NCBI RefSeq assembly: GCF_030718935.1 | Contig: NZ_CP132194.1 | Span: forward strand, 2,232,001 to 2,296,000 | Length of the DNA stretch: 64,000 nucleotides | Direction of reading: 5' to 3' | DNA from: Psychrobacter sp. M13 | GTDB taxonomy: Bacteria > Pseudomonadota > Gammaproteobacteria > Pseudomonadales > Moraxellaceae | Shown here: in pieces, positions 1 through 9,738 of the stretch | How positions within the stretch are numbered: the stretch's first letter is position 1 | Layout: each line of letters starts with the position of its first letter | Notes under the pieces: generated by a model | Databases searched by the model: none | The model's input: only the letters and a program-made list of their open reading frames with translations | Told to the model about the DNA's origin: nothing | Program-made: the position numbers and the translations under genes

Positions 1-322
1 GCTGAGCGGCTAACGTTTTATTATGCGCCATAATAATAGTTGGACGCTGACATTCAGAGATAACCTTTGCCATGGTAAAAGTCTTACCAGAGCCGGTAAC
101 TCCCAATAAAAGCTGCTCTTTCATTCCAGCATCAATACCCTTTACGAGCTTTTCTATAGCCTGCGGCTGATCGCCTGCAGGCTCAAAGTCAGTCACCATC
201 TCAAAAGCGCGACTCGATATTTGCGTACCTGACGCATTAACACCAACGATTTCAGCTTCGCCTTGCAGCTGAGTGGCCAACTGATTTAACTGACGCGATG
301 AACGCGGTTCGGGCATACGCAT
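1..322 (-). CDS. uvrB: UvrABC system protein B, 5' part (runs off the left edge)
   Basis: Excision-repair helicase subunit that loads with UvrA on damaged DNA and hands it to UvrC. Only about 107 N-terminal residues are in the window. They carry the UvrB signatures: a GDQP..AI stretch near residues 50-56, a Walker A GVTGSGKT at about 74-81, and [12 protein letters not shown] right after it. The ATG at 320-322 follows an AGGAAG ribosome-binding site; a second ATG lies two codons downstream. The Walker A motif starts about 35 residues later than in E. coli UvrB, so this protein has an N-terminal extension. Identification is secure; the 3' end is outside the window. Confidence 0.95.
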   Translation of the reverse strand, partial: MRMPEPRSSRQLNQLATQLQGEAEIVGVNASGTQISSRAFEMVTDFEPAGDQPQAIEKLVKGIDAGMKEQLLLGVTGSGKTFTMAKVISECQRPTIIMAHNKTLAAQ

Positions 323-523
323 AAGCAGTTTCTTCCTGACGTTTTTAATAGGATAAATATAGTGAAGCTTTTATCATTGAAGCTTATAACAATATGGGGT
401 TAATGGGCGATTTTTAAAGGTCAATATCATCACCAAACGCTTGCAAAAACATGCAATAAATCTACAAAAACTTAGGTATAGTCCAAAGCAAGTAGTTAAT
501 AATAATCATTGAAGGAGTGCATT

Positions 524-943
524 ATGAAAGGTCATTGTCTGTGCGGTAATGTGACGATTGAACTAGAAGATATTAATACTTTTGAAGCTTGTCATTGCGG
601 TATGTGCAGGCGTTGGGGCAGCGGTCCATTAATGGCTATACATAGTCATAGCAAACCTGATATTGCAGGTGAGGCGTCTATGACCGTTTACCCTTCATCA
701 GACTGGGCAGAGCGCGCGTTTTGTCATACTTGTGGCACTAACCTTTATTATCATCAGCTTGGCTCTGAGACTTACGTGCTCTCATTAGGCCTATTCCAAG
801 ATCAACCTAATTTAAAATTTGAGAGTCAGATATTTATTGATAAAAAGCCAGAGTATTATGAGTTTGCTAATGACACCGAGAATTTAACCCAGCAGCAATT
901 ATTTGATAAATTTGCGCAAAAAGGCATTACGACGCCTGAATAA
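524..943 (+). CDS. GFA/CENP-V-fold zinc protein
   Basis: Small (139 aa) protein of the glutathione-dependent formaldehyde-activating (GFA) family. The zinc ligands are in the expected order: CLC at residues 5-7, CHCGMC at 23-28 and CHTC at 67-70. Members of this family mostly have no proven reaction; binding glutathione adducts is only one possibility. An upstream in-frame TTG at 509 was rejected because AAGGAG at 512-517 is well spaced for the ATG at 524. It is flanked by uvrB on the opposite strand and a Dps gene, with no sign of an operon. Confidence 0.85.
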   Translation: MKGHCLCGNVTIELEDINTFEACHCGMCRRWGSGPLMAIHSHSKPDIAGEASMTVYPSSDWAERAFCHTCGTNLYYHQLGSETYVLSLGLFQDQPNLKFESQIFIDKKPEYYEFANDTENLTQQQLFDKFAQKGITTPE

Positions 944-1170
944 TAGTTATGCGCATTATTCTATTAATCTCTTATCTCTATTTACAAAGCTTTTCACGAT
1001 TAACAAAGCTATTACATGACCACCTAACAAAGACTAATCGTTAGGGTTTACTCATTCACACAAGCTGCTATTATAGGTACTGAAATTGAGTATGACCTAT
1101 GAAATATAGATACGAAATAGAACAAGATAATTATTCTAAAATTAAATTCTAATAAATAACGGAGCATAAT

Positions 1171-1653
1171 ATGAGAGAACGTTACGCAAGTGGAATAGAT
1201 GATGCAACCGCTGAGAAAATGATCGATTTGTTAAATGCTAATTTAGCTAACGTCATTGATTTAACTCTAGACGGCAAACAGTGCCATTGGAATTTGCAAG
1301 GTAGTGGTTTCATCGGTGTACATCAGTTATTAGATGACACAGCTGAGCGTATTCGCGAAGTATCTGATGCTATCGCAGAGCGTATCGTCATTTTAGGCGG
1401 TATGCCAAATGGTTTAGCTCGTCGTGTGGCTAAAGATTCTGTTTTGGATGACTATCCAACCAATATCACTGAAGTTGATGATCATGTTCGCGAAATAACC
1501 AACCGCTATAAAAAAGTAGCTGTCAAATTACGTGAAGCTATTGATGCGGCAGGTGATGCTGGCGATGAAGATACTGCTGACTTATTCACAGAAGCCAGTC
1601 GTATTGTTGATAAAGATGCTTGGTTCATCGGTGCCAACGCGCCAAAGAAATAA
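1171..1653 (+). CDS. Dps-family ferritin-like DNA-protection protein (copy 1)
   Basis: A 160-aa four-helix ferritin-like protein that oxidises and stores iron and protects DNA during starvation or peroxide stress. The inter-subunit ferroxidase residues of Dps line up well: H39, H51, D55, D66 and E70, the last in the AERIVILGG motif typical of the family. An ACGGAG site precedes the ATG. A strong hairpin terminator follows the stop, so it is probably a single-gene transcript. A second, clearly different Dps lies at 35077-35562. Confidence 0.92.
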   Translation: MRERYASGIDDATAEKMIDLLNANLANVIDLTLDGKQCHWNLQGSGFIGVHQLLDDTAERIREVSDAIAERIVILGGMPNGLARRVAKDSVLDDYPTNITEVDDHVREITNRYKKVAVKLREAIDAAGDAGDEDTADLFTEASRIVDKDAWFIGANAPKK

Positions 1654-1688
1654 GCCAAGTTTAGTAATAACAGCTCAGAGTAAAAAAT

Positions 1689-1719
1689 AAAAAAGTCACC
1701 TTAATGGGTGACTTTTTTT
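1689..1719 (+). terminator. Rho-independent terminator after the Dps gene
   Basis: AAAAGTCACC at 1691-1700 pairs with GGTGACTTTT at 1707-1716 around a six-base loop, followed by a T run. The A run on the left would also let it work for the opposite strand. Confidence 0.85.
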
Positions 1720-1791
1720 ATATCTGTTATTTCTTAATCCATTTGTTAAGCTTAAATAATTGATTAAAACCTATTAATCATTATAGCATTA

Positions 1792-2361
1792 TTATTTTTC
1801 ACTCATTAGATCTTCAATATCTGCTTGCATACGCGGTATGATGCTCTGCATTTTTTCTATGCTCGCTTGCATCATAATAGGCATAACTTGTGAAGTAATT
1901 TTCTTCATATAGTCTGCCATCATAGCCGGCTGTTTATCAATAATACTCTGGCCTATTTCACTGCTATAAAAAGTGACTTGCGCATCAACTTCTTGCTGAT
2001 TAAAGTGTTGTTTTGCAGACTCTACATAAAGGTCGATAATTTGCTGGTTATAGCTTTGCACATTCATGCTACTAGATATCTCTTTGCTATATTTGCTTAT
2101 AATAGCATCGTACTGTTGTTGCTCGTTTTTATTTAGCTCTTTGTTTGGTAATGCCGCTAGCATACCTTGCATGACTTGTTCAGTCATCGCGCTACTGCTA
2201 GTCATATCATTCATCATCTCGAGTGTCTTTGTTACTTTGATGAGTTGCATTAATGAGCTGTCAGTCGGTACAGCAGCTTGTGCAGATAAGGTTGGCACCG
2301 CTATCATTGCGCTTATACTCAAAGACATAGCAAACATAGTGTTTTTCAGTAGAGATTTCAT
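1792..2361 (-). CDS. DUF2059 exported protein A
   Basis: A 189-aa protein with a Sec signal peptide (basic MKSLLKN start, hydrophobic core, SAQAA cleavage region near residue 30) and a DUF2059 domain. The domain core is visible as LYVESAKQHFNQQEVDAQVTFYSSEIGQSI around residues 110-140. The function of this family is not established; the protein should be periplasmic. It is homologous to its upstream neighbour at 2457-3122 over that core, so the two look like a tandem duplication that has diverged strongly. The 95-bp gap between them holds no clear terminator, so co-transcription is plausible. Confidence 0.8.
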   Translation of the reverse strand: MKSLLKNTMFAMSLSISAMIAVPTLSAQAAVPTDSSLMQLIKVTKTLEMMNDMTSSSAMTEQVMQGMLAALPNKELNKNEQQQYDAIISKYSKEISSSMNVQSYNQQIIDLYVESAKQHFNQQEVDAQVTFYSSEIGQSIIDKQPAMMADYMKKITSQVMPIMMQASIEKMQSIIPRMQADIEDLMSEK

Positions 2362-2456
2362 ATTTTCGCCTAACTTATAGTTCCAAAAGATTTATTAATT
2401 ACTAATTTTTATCTATCAGCTTTAAATACAAAAAATAAAAAAATCACTCCTGTATC

Positions 2457-3122
2457 TTATAATATATCTTTAATAATTTGCTTCATTTGTGGTATCAACT
2501 CATTCAACTGCTCTTTAGTCTTTTTCAAATCCATATCTTTAGGTAGCGACTGCTGCAAAAACGCAGCAGTGACTTGCGGCTGCTTATCCAAAATACTTTG
2601 CCCTATCGGTGTATCATAAAATGCAATCTGTGCATCGACCTCTGCCTGAGTATAGTACGTTTTTGCCGCGCTAATGTAAGCCTGAGTCATTGTCTCAACG
2701 TCAGTTGCCTCATCAACGCCCCCTGTAATTATTTCTCCATACTGTCCTAAAATTTGTTGGATTTTGGTCTGTAGCTCACGTTGACGCTTATTTAACTTAT
2801 CACCTGCGCTCTGCTTGTTAGCATTATTGGTTTGAGCAGTAATCACGTCAATAGCGGCTTGCTGACCGTTGATAATAGCGGTTATTTGCTCATCGATATG
2901 CAGCACTTGCATCAGCTTGATGATAGATGTCTCTGATGGCAATTGACTGTTAATAAATTGCGTATGGTAAACTTGACTTTGTGAGCTAGTATTTTGCAAT
3001 GCGCTACTAAAGTTCTGATTTGGCTCGCTAATGACTAATTCAGCATGGGCTTGAGTTAGAGCTAGTGTCATTGCAATCGATATGACAGCGACTGATGATG
3101 TAGTTTTAAAATGAAAATTCAT
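2457..3122 (-). CDS. DUF2059 exported protein B
   Basis: A 221-aa paralogue of the gene just downstream. It has a signal peptide (MNFHFKTTSSVAVISIAMTL start, AHA cleavage site near residue 27), then about 40 residues of Ser/Gln/Asn-rich linker, then the DUF2059 core YYTQAEVDAQIAFYDTPIGQSILDKQP near residues 155-185. Periplasmic location is inferred; the molecular role is unknown. It reads in the same direction as copy A and probably comes first in the pair. Confidence 0.8.
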   Translation of the reverse strand: MNFHFKTTSSVAVISIAMTLALTQAHAELVISEPNQNFSSALQNTSSQSQVYHTQFINSQLPSETSIIKLMQVLHIDEQITAIINGQQAAIDVITAQTNNANKQSAGDKLNKRQRELQTKIQQILGQYGEIITGGVDEATDVETMTQAYISAAKTYYTQAEVDAQIAFYDTPIGQSILDKQPQVTAAFLQQSLPKDMDLKKTKEQLNELIPQMKQIIKDIL

Positions 3123-3461
3123 ATCCTACTCGCATTATTATAAGGTTGATATCTTAGCTAATTAAATAAAACCATCGATCAATGCTTTAACACTATAATT
3201 TTGACATTATCAAAGCTATGTTTTTTCTTATTATCAGGACTAGGATTATCAGAGCTTTGTCGAGCTTGACTCTACGAGCGCTATTAGACTGATGTGGTAG
3301 GTTTAGTATGCAAGTGCGGATTAGCGACGGATGGCTTTAGAGTCGTACTTGACTCAATAAAATAGGCAAAAATAACTTAGCCTAAAATAATGCATTCAAA
3401 ACACTAGTAACATTCCAGTTAATCAATAATTATCGAGTGAGCGTTTGCAATCATAAAAGAC
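3123..3461. other. Intergenic stretch without a recognised gene
   Basis: About 340 bases between a minus-strand start at 3122 and a minus-strand stop at 3462. No supported ORF, tRNA or repeat was seen. It presumably carries the promoter for the DUF2059 pair and the 3' end of the thioesterase transcript. Confidence 0.5.
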
Positions 3462-4028
3462 TTAGATGCTGTCTTTGTCAGTATTTTTTTCGTGGTCATT
3501 GACCAATTCACCAACCATAGTCGATATCTCACAGCTAGTACGAGCTGATCCTTCCATATGCATCTTTTTACGATCTAGAGCAGCATCAAAACGGCATTGC
3601 TGCATAGGGTTCTTTATTTCAAGTGGCGGAATAGGTGTTGGCTTGCCATTATCGTCGATTGCGACCATCGTAAAATAACAGCTATTGGTATGGCGAATGG
3701 TCCGTGCGCGTACATCTTCTGACTCAACACGAATACCCACCTCCATCGAGGTTCTGCCGACATAATTGACACTAGCGGCAAAGGTCACCAGCTCACCCAC
3801 ATAGATAGGCTCGCGGAACATGACTTGATCGACTGATAATGTGACGACATAACTACCGCTATAACGACTAGCGCAAGCATATGCGACCTGATCGAGCATT
3901 TTGAGTAAATCACCACCATGGACATTACCAATGAAGTTAGCCATATCAGGCGTCATTAGTACTGACATATAGAGTTCATGATTGAGTGGCGCTTTTTTGG
4001 CACTGGTTGAAGTGTTAGCTTGTGACAT
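3462..4028 (-). CDS. Acyl-CoA thioesterase (hotdog fold, YciA/BACH type)
   Basis: A 188-aa hotdog-fold thioesterase that hydrolyses acyl-CoA to free acid and CoA in the cytoplasm. Family marks are the N-terminal LMTPDMANFIGNVHGGDLLKMLDQVAY segment with the catalytic Asn/His-Gly-Gly region (residues about 26-50), then VDQVMFREPIYVGELV and VGRTSMEVGIRV. An AAGGA site sits just before the ATG. The C-terminal 40 residues are a variable, charged tail. Substrate chain length cannot be read from sequence. Confidence 0.88.
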   Translation of the reverse strand: MSQANTSTSAKKAPLNHELYMSVLMTPDMANFIGNVHGGDLLKMLDQVAYACASRYSGSYVVTLSVDQVMFREPIYVGELVTFAASVNYVGRTSMEVGIRVESEDVRARTIRHTNSCYFTMVAIDDNGKPTPIPPLEIKNPMQQCRFDAALDRKKMHMEGSARTSCEISTMVGELVNDHEKNTDKDSI

Positions 4029-4154
4029 AATGTTCCTTACCTGTTTTAGCTATATTTTGACTATGCTTAGCCAAATTATAGCTCTAGACCTAGAGTAGCT
4101 TGTTTTGAGTATTATTTATACAGTAGGACGCCATATTGCGCAAATGAAACTGCC

Positions 4155-4184
4155 ATAAAAAACGGCTTAACCTAAGTTAAACCG
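4155..4184 (-). terminator. Terminator after the DUF2177 gene
   Basis: CGGCTTAAC at 4163-4171 pairs with GTTAAACCG at 4176-4184 (one mismatch, four-base loop). On the minus strand it is followed by TTTTTTA, so it closes the lipid-modification cluster. Confidence 0.7.
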
Positions 4185-4206
4185 CTCTTATTTATAGCTA
4201 AAACAC

Positions 4207-4632
4207 TTAAGCTGAAGTAGGCTTCTGCAACCAGCGGAAACGGTATGCTAACCAAGCCGTGCCAGCACTAACTGTACCTGTTAAGATGCCACCCCAAGTA
4301 AAGTCTACCAAAGCAGTATCAAGGGTAAAGCCTTTATATAACGCCAAATTAGTAAAGTCGTAAGTACCATAGGCCATTAGGCCTAGTAAACCGCCCAATA
4401 GAAAAATATGCCCGATTGAAGCCTGTGCTTTTATCTGTGGATAGAGAACGATAATACATAGCGCTAAGATATAAAACATATAGAACACGGCAGCAGCCAT
4501 CATGTTAGGTTCATCCGCTAAAAGATGACCTATACGCTCTTCATAAAAAGCCCCTTTCATCGTCGACAGCCAGACGAAGTCGACGCCTAAAAACATAGCA
4601 ACGGCAACAAGATAAACAAACGTATAGCCCAT
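4207..4632 (-). CDS. DUF2177 integral membrane protein
   Basis: A 141-aa, very hydrophobic protein with about four membrane helices (residues near 1-20, 43-65, 75-95 and 112-132). The DUF2177 signature is visible as GVDFVWL, YGTYDFTNLA and DFTWGGILTG. No biochemical function is known for the family. It ends a run of five minus-strand genes (SDR, FAD oxidoreductase, DUF1365, Cfa-like), and DUF2177 genes often travel with that set. AAGGA precedes the start. A role in membrane lipid modification is inferred from context only. Confidence 0.82.
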   Translation of the reverse strand: MGYTFVYLVAVAMFLGVDFVWLSTMKGAFYEERIGHLLADEPNMMAAAVFYMFYILALCIIVLYPQIKAQASIGHIFLLGGLLGLMAYGTYDFTNLALYKGFTLDTALVDFTWGGILTGTVSAGTAWLAYRFRWLQKPTSA

Positions 4633-4805
4633 AACAATATCCTTTTATAATGACTAAACACAGGTTCCAACTATCTCTGTGCCTAGACTGTCTTATTAAT
4701 GTTTTAACTGTACTTCAATACGACGAATTTATGCTTAGTAATCGTTATGGCTTTAGGTGACTTAATTGTAAAGCCGTTTAGCCATTGACTCTAAGCATGT
4801 CATCC

Positions 4806-6284
4806 TTAGCCAAATGCAGCAGCACTGCTAGGTGCACTACGCTTGTTAATGACATTATCAATAGGCTTATCTGATATATCAGCAGCTGGCAAATCTGAAA
4901 AATGTAGGGTGTCTATATTATCTGGCTTAACTGCTGTGACCTGAACTACACCGATGGTACGCTCCAAAAACCCACCTTCACAATAGCAAAAGTAAAACTC
5001 CCATAGGCGGATAAAGGCATCATCATAGCCAAGCGCTTGAATCTCTATACGCTGCGCCATAAAGGCCTCGCGCCAATCGCGTAAGGTATAAGCATAATCA
5101 AAGCCATAATCATGCAATTGCTTGATGACCATATCGGTCTGCTCAGTGAACTGAGTATTCAGCTCTTGATTAGATAGCAGGCAACCACCAGGGAAAATGT
5201 GGGTCTGAATAAAGTCAACAGAGCCTAGATACTCTTGATAATTTTGATCATTAAAGGTAATAGCTTGTAGTACCATTAGTCCTGTAGGCTTCAGCAGATC
5301 ATTACATTTGGCAAAGAACGTCGGCAGATACTCATGACCGACCGCCTCAATCATCTCAATGCTCACCAGCTTGTCATAATGTCCCGTCAGCTCACGATAA
5401 TCTTGCTTGAGTAAAGTGATTTTATCTTCTAGCCCTGCAGCATTAACCCGTCGCTGTGCCTCTTGATACTGAGCATCTGAGATAGTAGTCGTAGTTACTT
5501 GACAGCCGTAATGCTGAGCCGCATAAATCGCAAAACCGCCCCAGCCTGTACCTATTTCGATCACATGATCGTCCGCTGTCAGTTGCAGGCGCTGACATAT
5601 TAGCCCCAACTTATGCTGCTGGGCATCCCTAAGCGCAGTCTCTGGCGTTAAATAGACGGCAGATGAATACATCATAGTGGCGTCTAAAAACCGCTCGTAC
5701 ATCGCATTGCCCAAATCGTAATGCGCCAAGATATTAGATTTTGCATTGGTCTGATCATTATTGCGCAGTTGATGCTTGGCCTTCTCGAACGCTTTGCTAA
5801 CCCCTGCAAAACGGTTCTCAAGTTTATTAAGCACGGCAAGGTTACGCGCGGCCATACGGATAAGCCCCGTCAAGTCATCCGTATCCCACTCGCCATTGAT
5901 ATAGCTATCAGCAAGGGCAATTGAACCGCCAAACAACAGCTGACGATAGACACTGATATCATGAATAGTTAAGGTGACTTGCAGCGAATGTCGACCTACT
6001 GCTGAGCTGCCCTTATTATAGCTATCAACAGGATTTCCACTATCAATACCAGCTTTATTACCAAAGGTCTGTGTATTAGGCATCGCTTCATCGAAATCTT
6101 CAATGAGTGTTAAGCGGCCAAATTGCAGATGCTTTAGTGCTTGAAATATCGCTTTTCGAGCCAAGTGATTAATACTAAGGCTGACAGGGGCTAATACAGC
6201 ACTACTATTAATAGTTTTACTCAAGCGAGCATTCAACTTGGCAAGTTTCGAGCTAGGCTTACGATCGGTTGGACGTGCTGGCAT
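4806..6284 (-). CDS. cfa: Cyclopropane-fatty-acid synthase-like phospholipid methyltransferase
   Basis: A SAM-dependent enzyme that adds a methylene or methyl group to the double bond of unsaturated acyl chains already in membrane phospholipids. The SAM-binding glycine loop VIEIGTGWGGFAIYAA and the C-terminal FYFCYCEGGFLERTIGVVQV are characteristic of Cfa. The start is placed at the ATG at 6284 (upstream AGGA) rather than 6359, where no ribosome-binding site is visible; the N-terminus remains long and basic. It sits next to DUF1365 and FAD-oxidoreductase genes, the arrangement linked to modified fatty acids. It could make a cyclopropane, a simple methyl branch or a furan precursor; sequence alone does not decide. 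Confidence 0.88.
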   Translation of the reverse strand: MPARPTDRKPSSKLAKLNARLSKTINSSAVLAPVSLSINHLARKAIFQALKHLQFGRLTLIEDFDEAMPNTQTFGNKAGIDSGNPVDSYNKGSSAVGRHSLQVTLTIHDISVYRQLLFGGSIALADSYINGEWDTDDLTGLIRMAARNLAVLNKLENRFAGVSKAFEKAKHQLRNNDQTNAKSNILAHYDLGNAMYERFLDATMMYSSAVYLTPETALRDAQQHKLGLICQRLQLTADDHVIEIGTGWGGFAIYAAQHYGCQVTTTTISDAQYQEAQRRVNAAGLEDKITLLKQDYRELTGHYDKLVSIEMIEAVGHEYLPTFFAKCNDLLKPTGLMVLQAITFNDQNYQEYLGSVDFIQTHIFPGGCLLSNQELNTQFTEQTDMVIKQLHDYGFDYAYTLRDWREAFMAQRIEIQALGYDDAFIRLWEFYFCYCEGGFLERTIGVVQVTAVKPDNIDTLHFSDLPAADISDKPIDNVINKRSAPSSAAAFG

Positions 6285-6606
6285 ATGACTATGATCCTGT
6301 CTAAGTCTTAATAGGCTAAAAGCATGAGTGGCACAACTATTGTATGTCAAAGATGACATGAAAAATTAATGATAAAACAAAGTAATCAATAAAATTATAA
6401 TAGATAAAAATAAGTGGCAATTTCTATAAATTATTAAAATATGTCTCATTTCTATGAGCTTGAGTTACGGGTTTATTATTCTGAACGAACTAAAAACGAG
6501 TCAAAAGCATACCTGATAACTGTTTAATTTTTATTATTAGAAATGTAAAGACTGTAAGTACTACTAACAAATAACATCTATCGTTATACTTTACTAAAAA
6601 GCATAT

Positions 6607-7671
6607 TTAAGATTTTTGATTTTGTTTACTATCTACCAGCTTTTCATCATAACCCACGTAGGGTACTTTTTTGATAGCGTAAAGATTAAAAGCATGCCAA
6701 TAAATACGCGTTAATGAGGTTAGGTTCATGAGTGGGTTTGCTCTTAAGCTTTGACGTATCGTGTTGGCAGTCATCGGCACACCTGTCATCTTGATGCCAG
6801 TTTTGAGCACTTCACCGCGCGCATCACTAATATCGATAGCAATGCGTACATTCAGGCAATCTTGCAGTAAACTATCTTGCTGCCGATTCACCTTAACCTG
6901 CCAGCGATATAACTGATCGACAGGATTAAAAGGTGACACATGAAAGTTTTTATCGTAACAAAACTCGCTATTTGCACCATCTAACAAAAAACCATAATAA
7001 TGGCGCTTATCCCAAGGGGTATTCGACACCTCAGCCAATAGATGACTGGGATTCTGCTCATTATCAAAGCCTAAATAAAAGTTTACGGGGCTAAAATACA
7101 TTCCTGCGTTACGACAAACCAGCATCCCTATTATATCGCCCGTTGGTGCACTGTCTGTTTGCGTAATAAATGCCTCATTTAAGCGCCCTAGTAACTGCTC
7201 GTTGGCTAACGGTAATGAGCTAGATTTGAATGATTTAGCTTTAGACTTACTACTATTGCTACTTTTGTCACCATTCTCCTTATGCTTACTATCGTCTTTG
7301 TCAGGTGCTTGCAAATAATCACTAGCGCAAAACTGTTGCACAGCCTTATGCTGCGCTGAAAATAAAGGCAGCTTTTGTAATAACTTATGGTTCAACGTAC
7401 AGCTATTTAACAATTTAGACTTGAAGGATTTTTTAGGTTTTACTGACCCCTCTATCGATAAAGCGACCTCTGGCAACGCTTGTCCAGCAGCTAGAGCCGT
7501 AATATTGACACCCCAATAACGATACGGATAAGCAAACTTGTGCACGCTAGGCAACAAACGACTGTGCCATGTCGTCCCGTGAAACAGTTGATGAGGCACA
7601 GCTTCTAAACTATTTAGTGAGTTATTAGGTGACTGGTCAAGCAAGGCGATATCAGATGAATCAGCAGGCAT
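6607..7671 (-). CDS. DUF1365 family protein
   Basis: A 354-aa protein of DUF1365. The family start is clear: FHGTTWHSRLLPSVHKFAYPYRYW at residues about 29-52. Later come an NPVNFYLGFD-like segment (FSPVNFYLGFD) and HVSPFNPVDQLYRW, also conserved. An insertion of roughly 60 residues, rich in Lys and Ser (about residues 115-160), separates the two parts and is probably a disordered loop. The function is unproven; DUF1365 genes almost always sit between a Cfa-like methylase and an FAD oxidoreductase, as here. About 250-320 AT-rich bases separate it from cfa. Confidence 0.85.
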   Translation of the reverse strand: MPADSSDIALLDQSPNNSLNSLEAVPHQLFHGTTWHSRLLPSVHKFAYPYRYWGVNITALAAGQALPEVALSIEGSVKPKKSFKSKLLNSCTLNHKLLQKLPLFSAQHKAVQQFCASDYLQAPDKDDSKHKENGDKSSNSSKSKAKSFKSSSLPLANEQLLGRLNEAFITQTDSAPTGDIIGMLVCRNAGMYFSPVNFYLGFDNEQNPSHLLAEVSNTPWDKRHYYGFLLDGANSEFCYDKNFHVSPFNPVDQLYRWQVKVNRQQDSLLQDCLNVRIAIDISDARGEVLKTGIKMTGVPMTANTIRQSLRANPLMNLTSLTRIYWHAFNLYAIKKVPYVGYDEKLVDSKQNQKS

Positions 7672-7710
7672 AAAGATCTCTTATAACAATTTATAAAAAC
7701 TAAATTAGGC

Positions 7711-7778
7711 GTAGGGTGCATTCTATGCACCGACGATTGGTGATAGCGGCATTATCGGTGCGATGGAGTACACCCTAC
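7711..7778. repeat. Palindromic dispersed repeat, GTAGGGTG type (copy 1)
   Basis: A 68-bp imperfect palindrome with ends GTAGGGTG and CACCCTAC. A second inverted pair, GCACCGA and TCGGTGC, is nested inside. Related ends occur at 28421 and 46310. It lies between the FAD oxidoreductase and the DUF1365 gene of the same cluster, where a stem-loop could affect message processing. Confidence 0.7.
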
Positions 7779-7824
7779 AAAATCTATTTTAAAGATTAAT
7801 GAAAACTTCAAAGTAGTAGCCGTT

Positions 7825-9567
7825 TTATTGTGCAGACTTCCTTAAGCTAAATCTTGATAACAGCCCTTGCTTTTTTTGCGCAATATATTTATCGGCAGTA
7901 GGCTGTAAGACTTTCACATAGTCATTTAGCTCTTGATTGGTGCTAGCCGTTATAACTTGGCGCTTATCGAGTTTACGATTGGATCTGTCCGCTTTTACGG
8001 GTAGATCACGATAGCGAAATGGCGTATGAGCACTATCAGCATCAGGCAGATGGCTGACGTCTACTTCATCTTCGATAGTGACTGTGCTTCCTAGTGCCTG
8101 ACAAACCCGCAGCCCGCTACGCACACCGTCTTCATGAAAGCCATTAAACCAATACGCACCACAAAAATGCGTGTGCAAGCTACCGCCTGATATTTGTGAC
8201 CATTGCTTTTGCGCAGCGATCATTGGCTTATCAAAGACAGGATGACTATAATCAATACGCTTAATCACTTGAGCCTCATCAATATCAGTATTTAAGGTAA
8301 CCAAATAATTATGCTGTTTGGTCAAACGCTGTAAGATATTCATATGATAAGTGAGCATGGGTTTTGCAATTTTATCTTTGTCTGTTTGCTCTTGCCCTGT
8401 GTTGTCTTTATTTGCTTGCTCGTCTATCAAGTAGTTCCAACTGGCCCATGCTAATGACTTCTTAGGCAATATGCTGGTATCAGTGTGTAATACTGCCGTA
8501 TTAGGTGTAAAACGAAAATGGCTCAATACTTCTGACTCTGTACTGCTGGCATCTTTTAACAAGCGTAGCGCAGTATCCGCATGACAAGCGAAGATAACTT
8601 CATCGAATTCTAATTGCTGTGCTTCGCTATCAGTGCTTATATTGACAATTACTTTATCGTTTTGACGGATAATCGACTGTACAGGTGTATTAATCCGTAC
8701 TGTGCCACCCGCTTTGATAAAGCGTGGGATCAACTTATTGACGTACTGTTTAGAGCCGCCTTTTATAGTAAACCACTGCGGACGGTTGACCACATCCAAT
8801 AAGCCATGATTATCAAAGAACTGGGCGAAGAATACTAACGGAAAGTCCTGCACCTCCTCCAAGCTCGTTGACCAAATAGCCGAGACCATAGGCAACAGGT
8901 AGTTATCGGTAAATAGCTTACCGTAGCGCTTACTATCTAAATAACCGCCTAGCGTCTGCTCTGTATACTGGCTGATGTCCTGCCCTGCTGCACGCGCTGC
9001 ATCAAAGTCTTTACGCAGTTGTTGTATGTGCTTATTGAACTGCAAGATATCTTTTAAAAAGCGCCAGAATTTAGGATTCATTACATTTTTACGCTGCGAT
9101 AACAGAGTATTAATCGTATGACCGTTATATTCAAAATTTCGCGCGGTGTTCTTTACTGAAAAACTCATATCCGTTGCTTGAAACGGTACTTGTAGCTCAT
9201 GTAGCAGACGAAAGAAGTTAGGATAAGTGCGCTCATTAAAGACAATAAAACCCGTGTCGATGGCGCTATTCTCTACAAACTTAGCTTTTGACTTTTTGCC
9301 CTGTTGCAAGGTGACATCGATCGTATTGACATGACCACCGATATAATCGTTAGCCTCAAACATCGTCACCTCATGCAGCTTAGCGAGATAATGCGCGCAA
9401 GTTAGTCCTGACACCCCTGAACCAACGATAGCAACACGTTTGCGAGCTACCGTATCACTGGTACGATGCAAATTGGCATCAGCGCTAGCCGTCGCTATAT
9501 TATCAGGCTGGTTTGAATCATTGGACTTAGCAGATTTAGCTGCTGATTTACGACGGATAAATGCCAT
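7825..9567 (-). CDS. FAD-dependent oxidoreductase of the Cfa/DUF1365 cluster
   Basis: A 580-aa flavoprotein of the amine-oxidase/phytoene-desaturase type. The dinucleotide-binding fold starts near residue 43: RVAIVGSGVSGLTCAHYLAK followed by EANDYIGGHVNTIDV. About 40 low-complexity residues precede it. A TFCGAYWFNGFHEDGVRSG-like segment (HFCGAYWFNGFHEDGVRSGL) near residue 470 is typical of this subfamily. The partner genes are an SDR upstream and DUF1365/Cfa downstream. Related enzymes in alphaproteobacteria take part in desaturating or oxygenating methylated membrane acyl chains; a similar role here is inferred. Confidence 0.87.
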   Translation of the reverse strand: MAFIRRKSAAKSAKSNDSNQPDNIATASADANLHRTSDTVARKRVAIVGSGVSGLTCAHYLAKLHEVTMFEANDYIGGHVNTIDVTLQQGKKSKAKFVENSAIDTGFIVFNERTYPNFFRLLHELQVPFQATDMSFSVKNTARNFEYNGHTINTLLSQRKNVMNPKFWRFLKDILQFNKHIQQLRKDFDAARAAGQDISQYTEQTLGGYLDSKRYGKLFTDNYLLPMVSAIWSTSLEEVQDFPLVFFAQFFDNHGLLDVVNRPQWFTIKGGSKQYVNKLIPRFIKAGGTVRINTPVQSIIRQNDKVIVNISTDSEAQQLEFDEVIFACHADTALRLLKDASSTESEVLSHFRFTPNTAVLHTDTSILPKKSLAWASWNYLIDEQANKDNTGQEQTDKDKIAKPMLTYHMNILQRLTKQHNYLVTLNTDIDEAQVIKRIDYSHPVFDKPMIAAQKQWSQISGGSLHTHFCGAYWFNGFHEDGVRSGLRVCQALGSTVTIEDEVDVSHLPDADSAHTPFRYRDLPVKADRSNRKLDKRQVITASTNQELNDYVKVLQPTADKYIAQKKQGLLSRFSLRKSAQ

Positions 9568-9738
9568 TAAAGCTTTCCTTTATTATTCTAAGAATGATTT
9601 TGTAATTTAGAATTGCGATTTTAAACTTATACCATTTTCAAAAAGCAACGTAACAGTGATGCGGCAAACTTGTGCAAGTACTACATTTAGTAGACTTAGC
9701 AAGTTCAAGAAGGTTAATCGTACTTTTTGAGTTTGATG

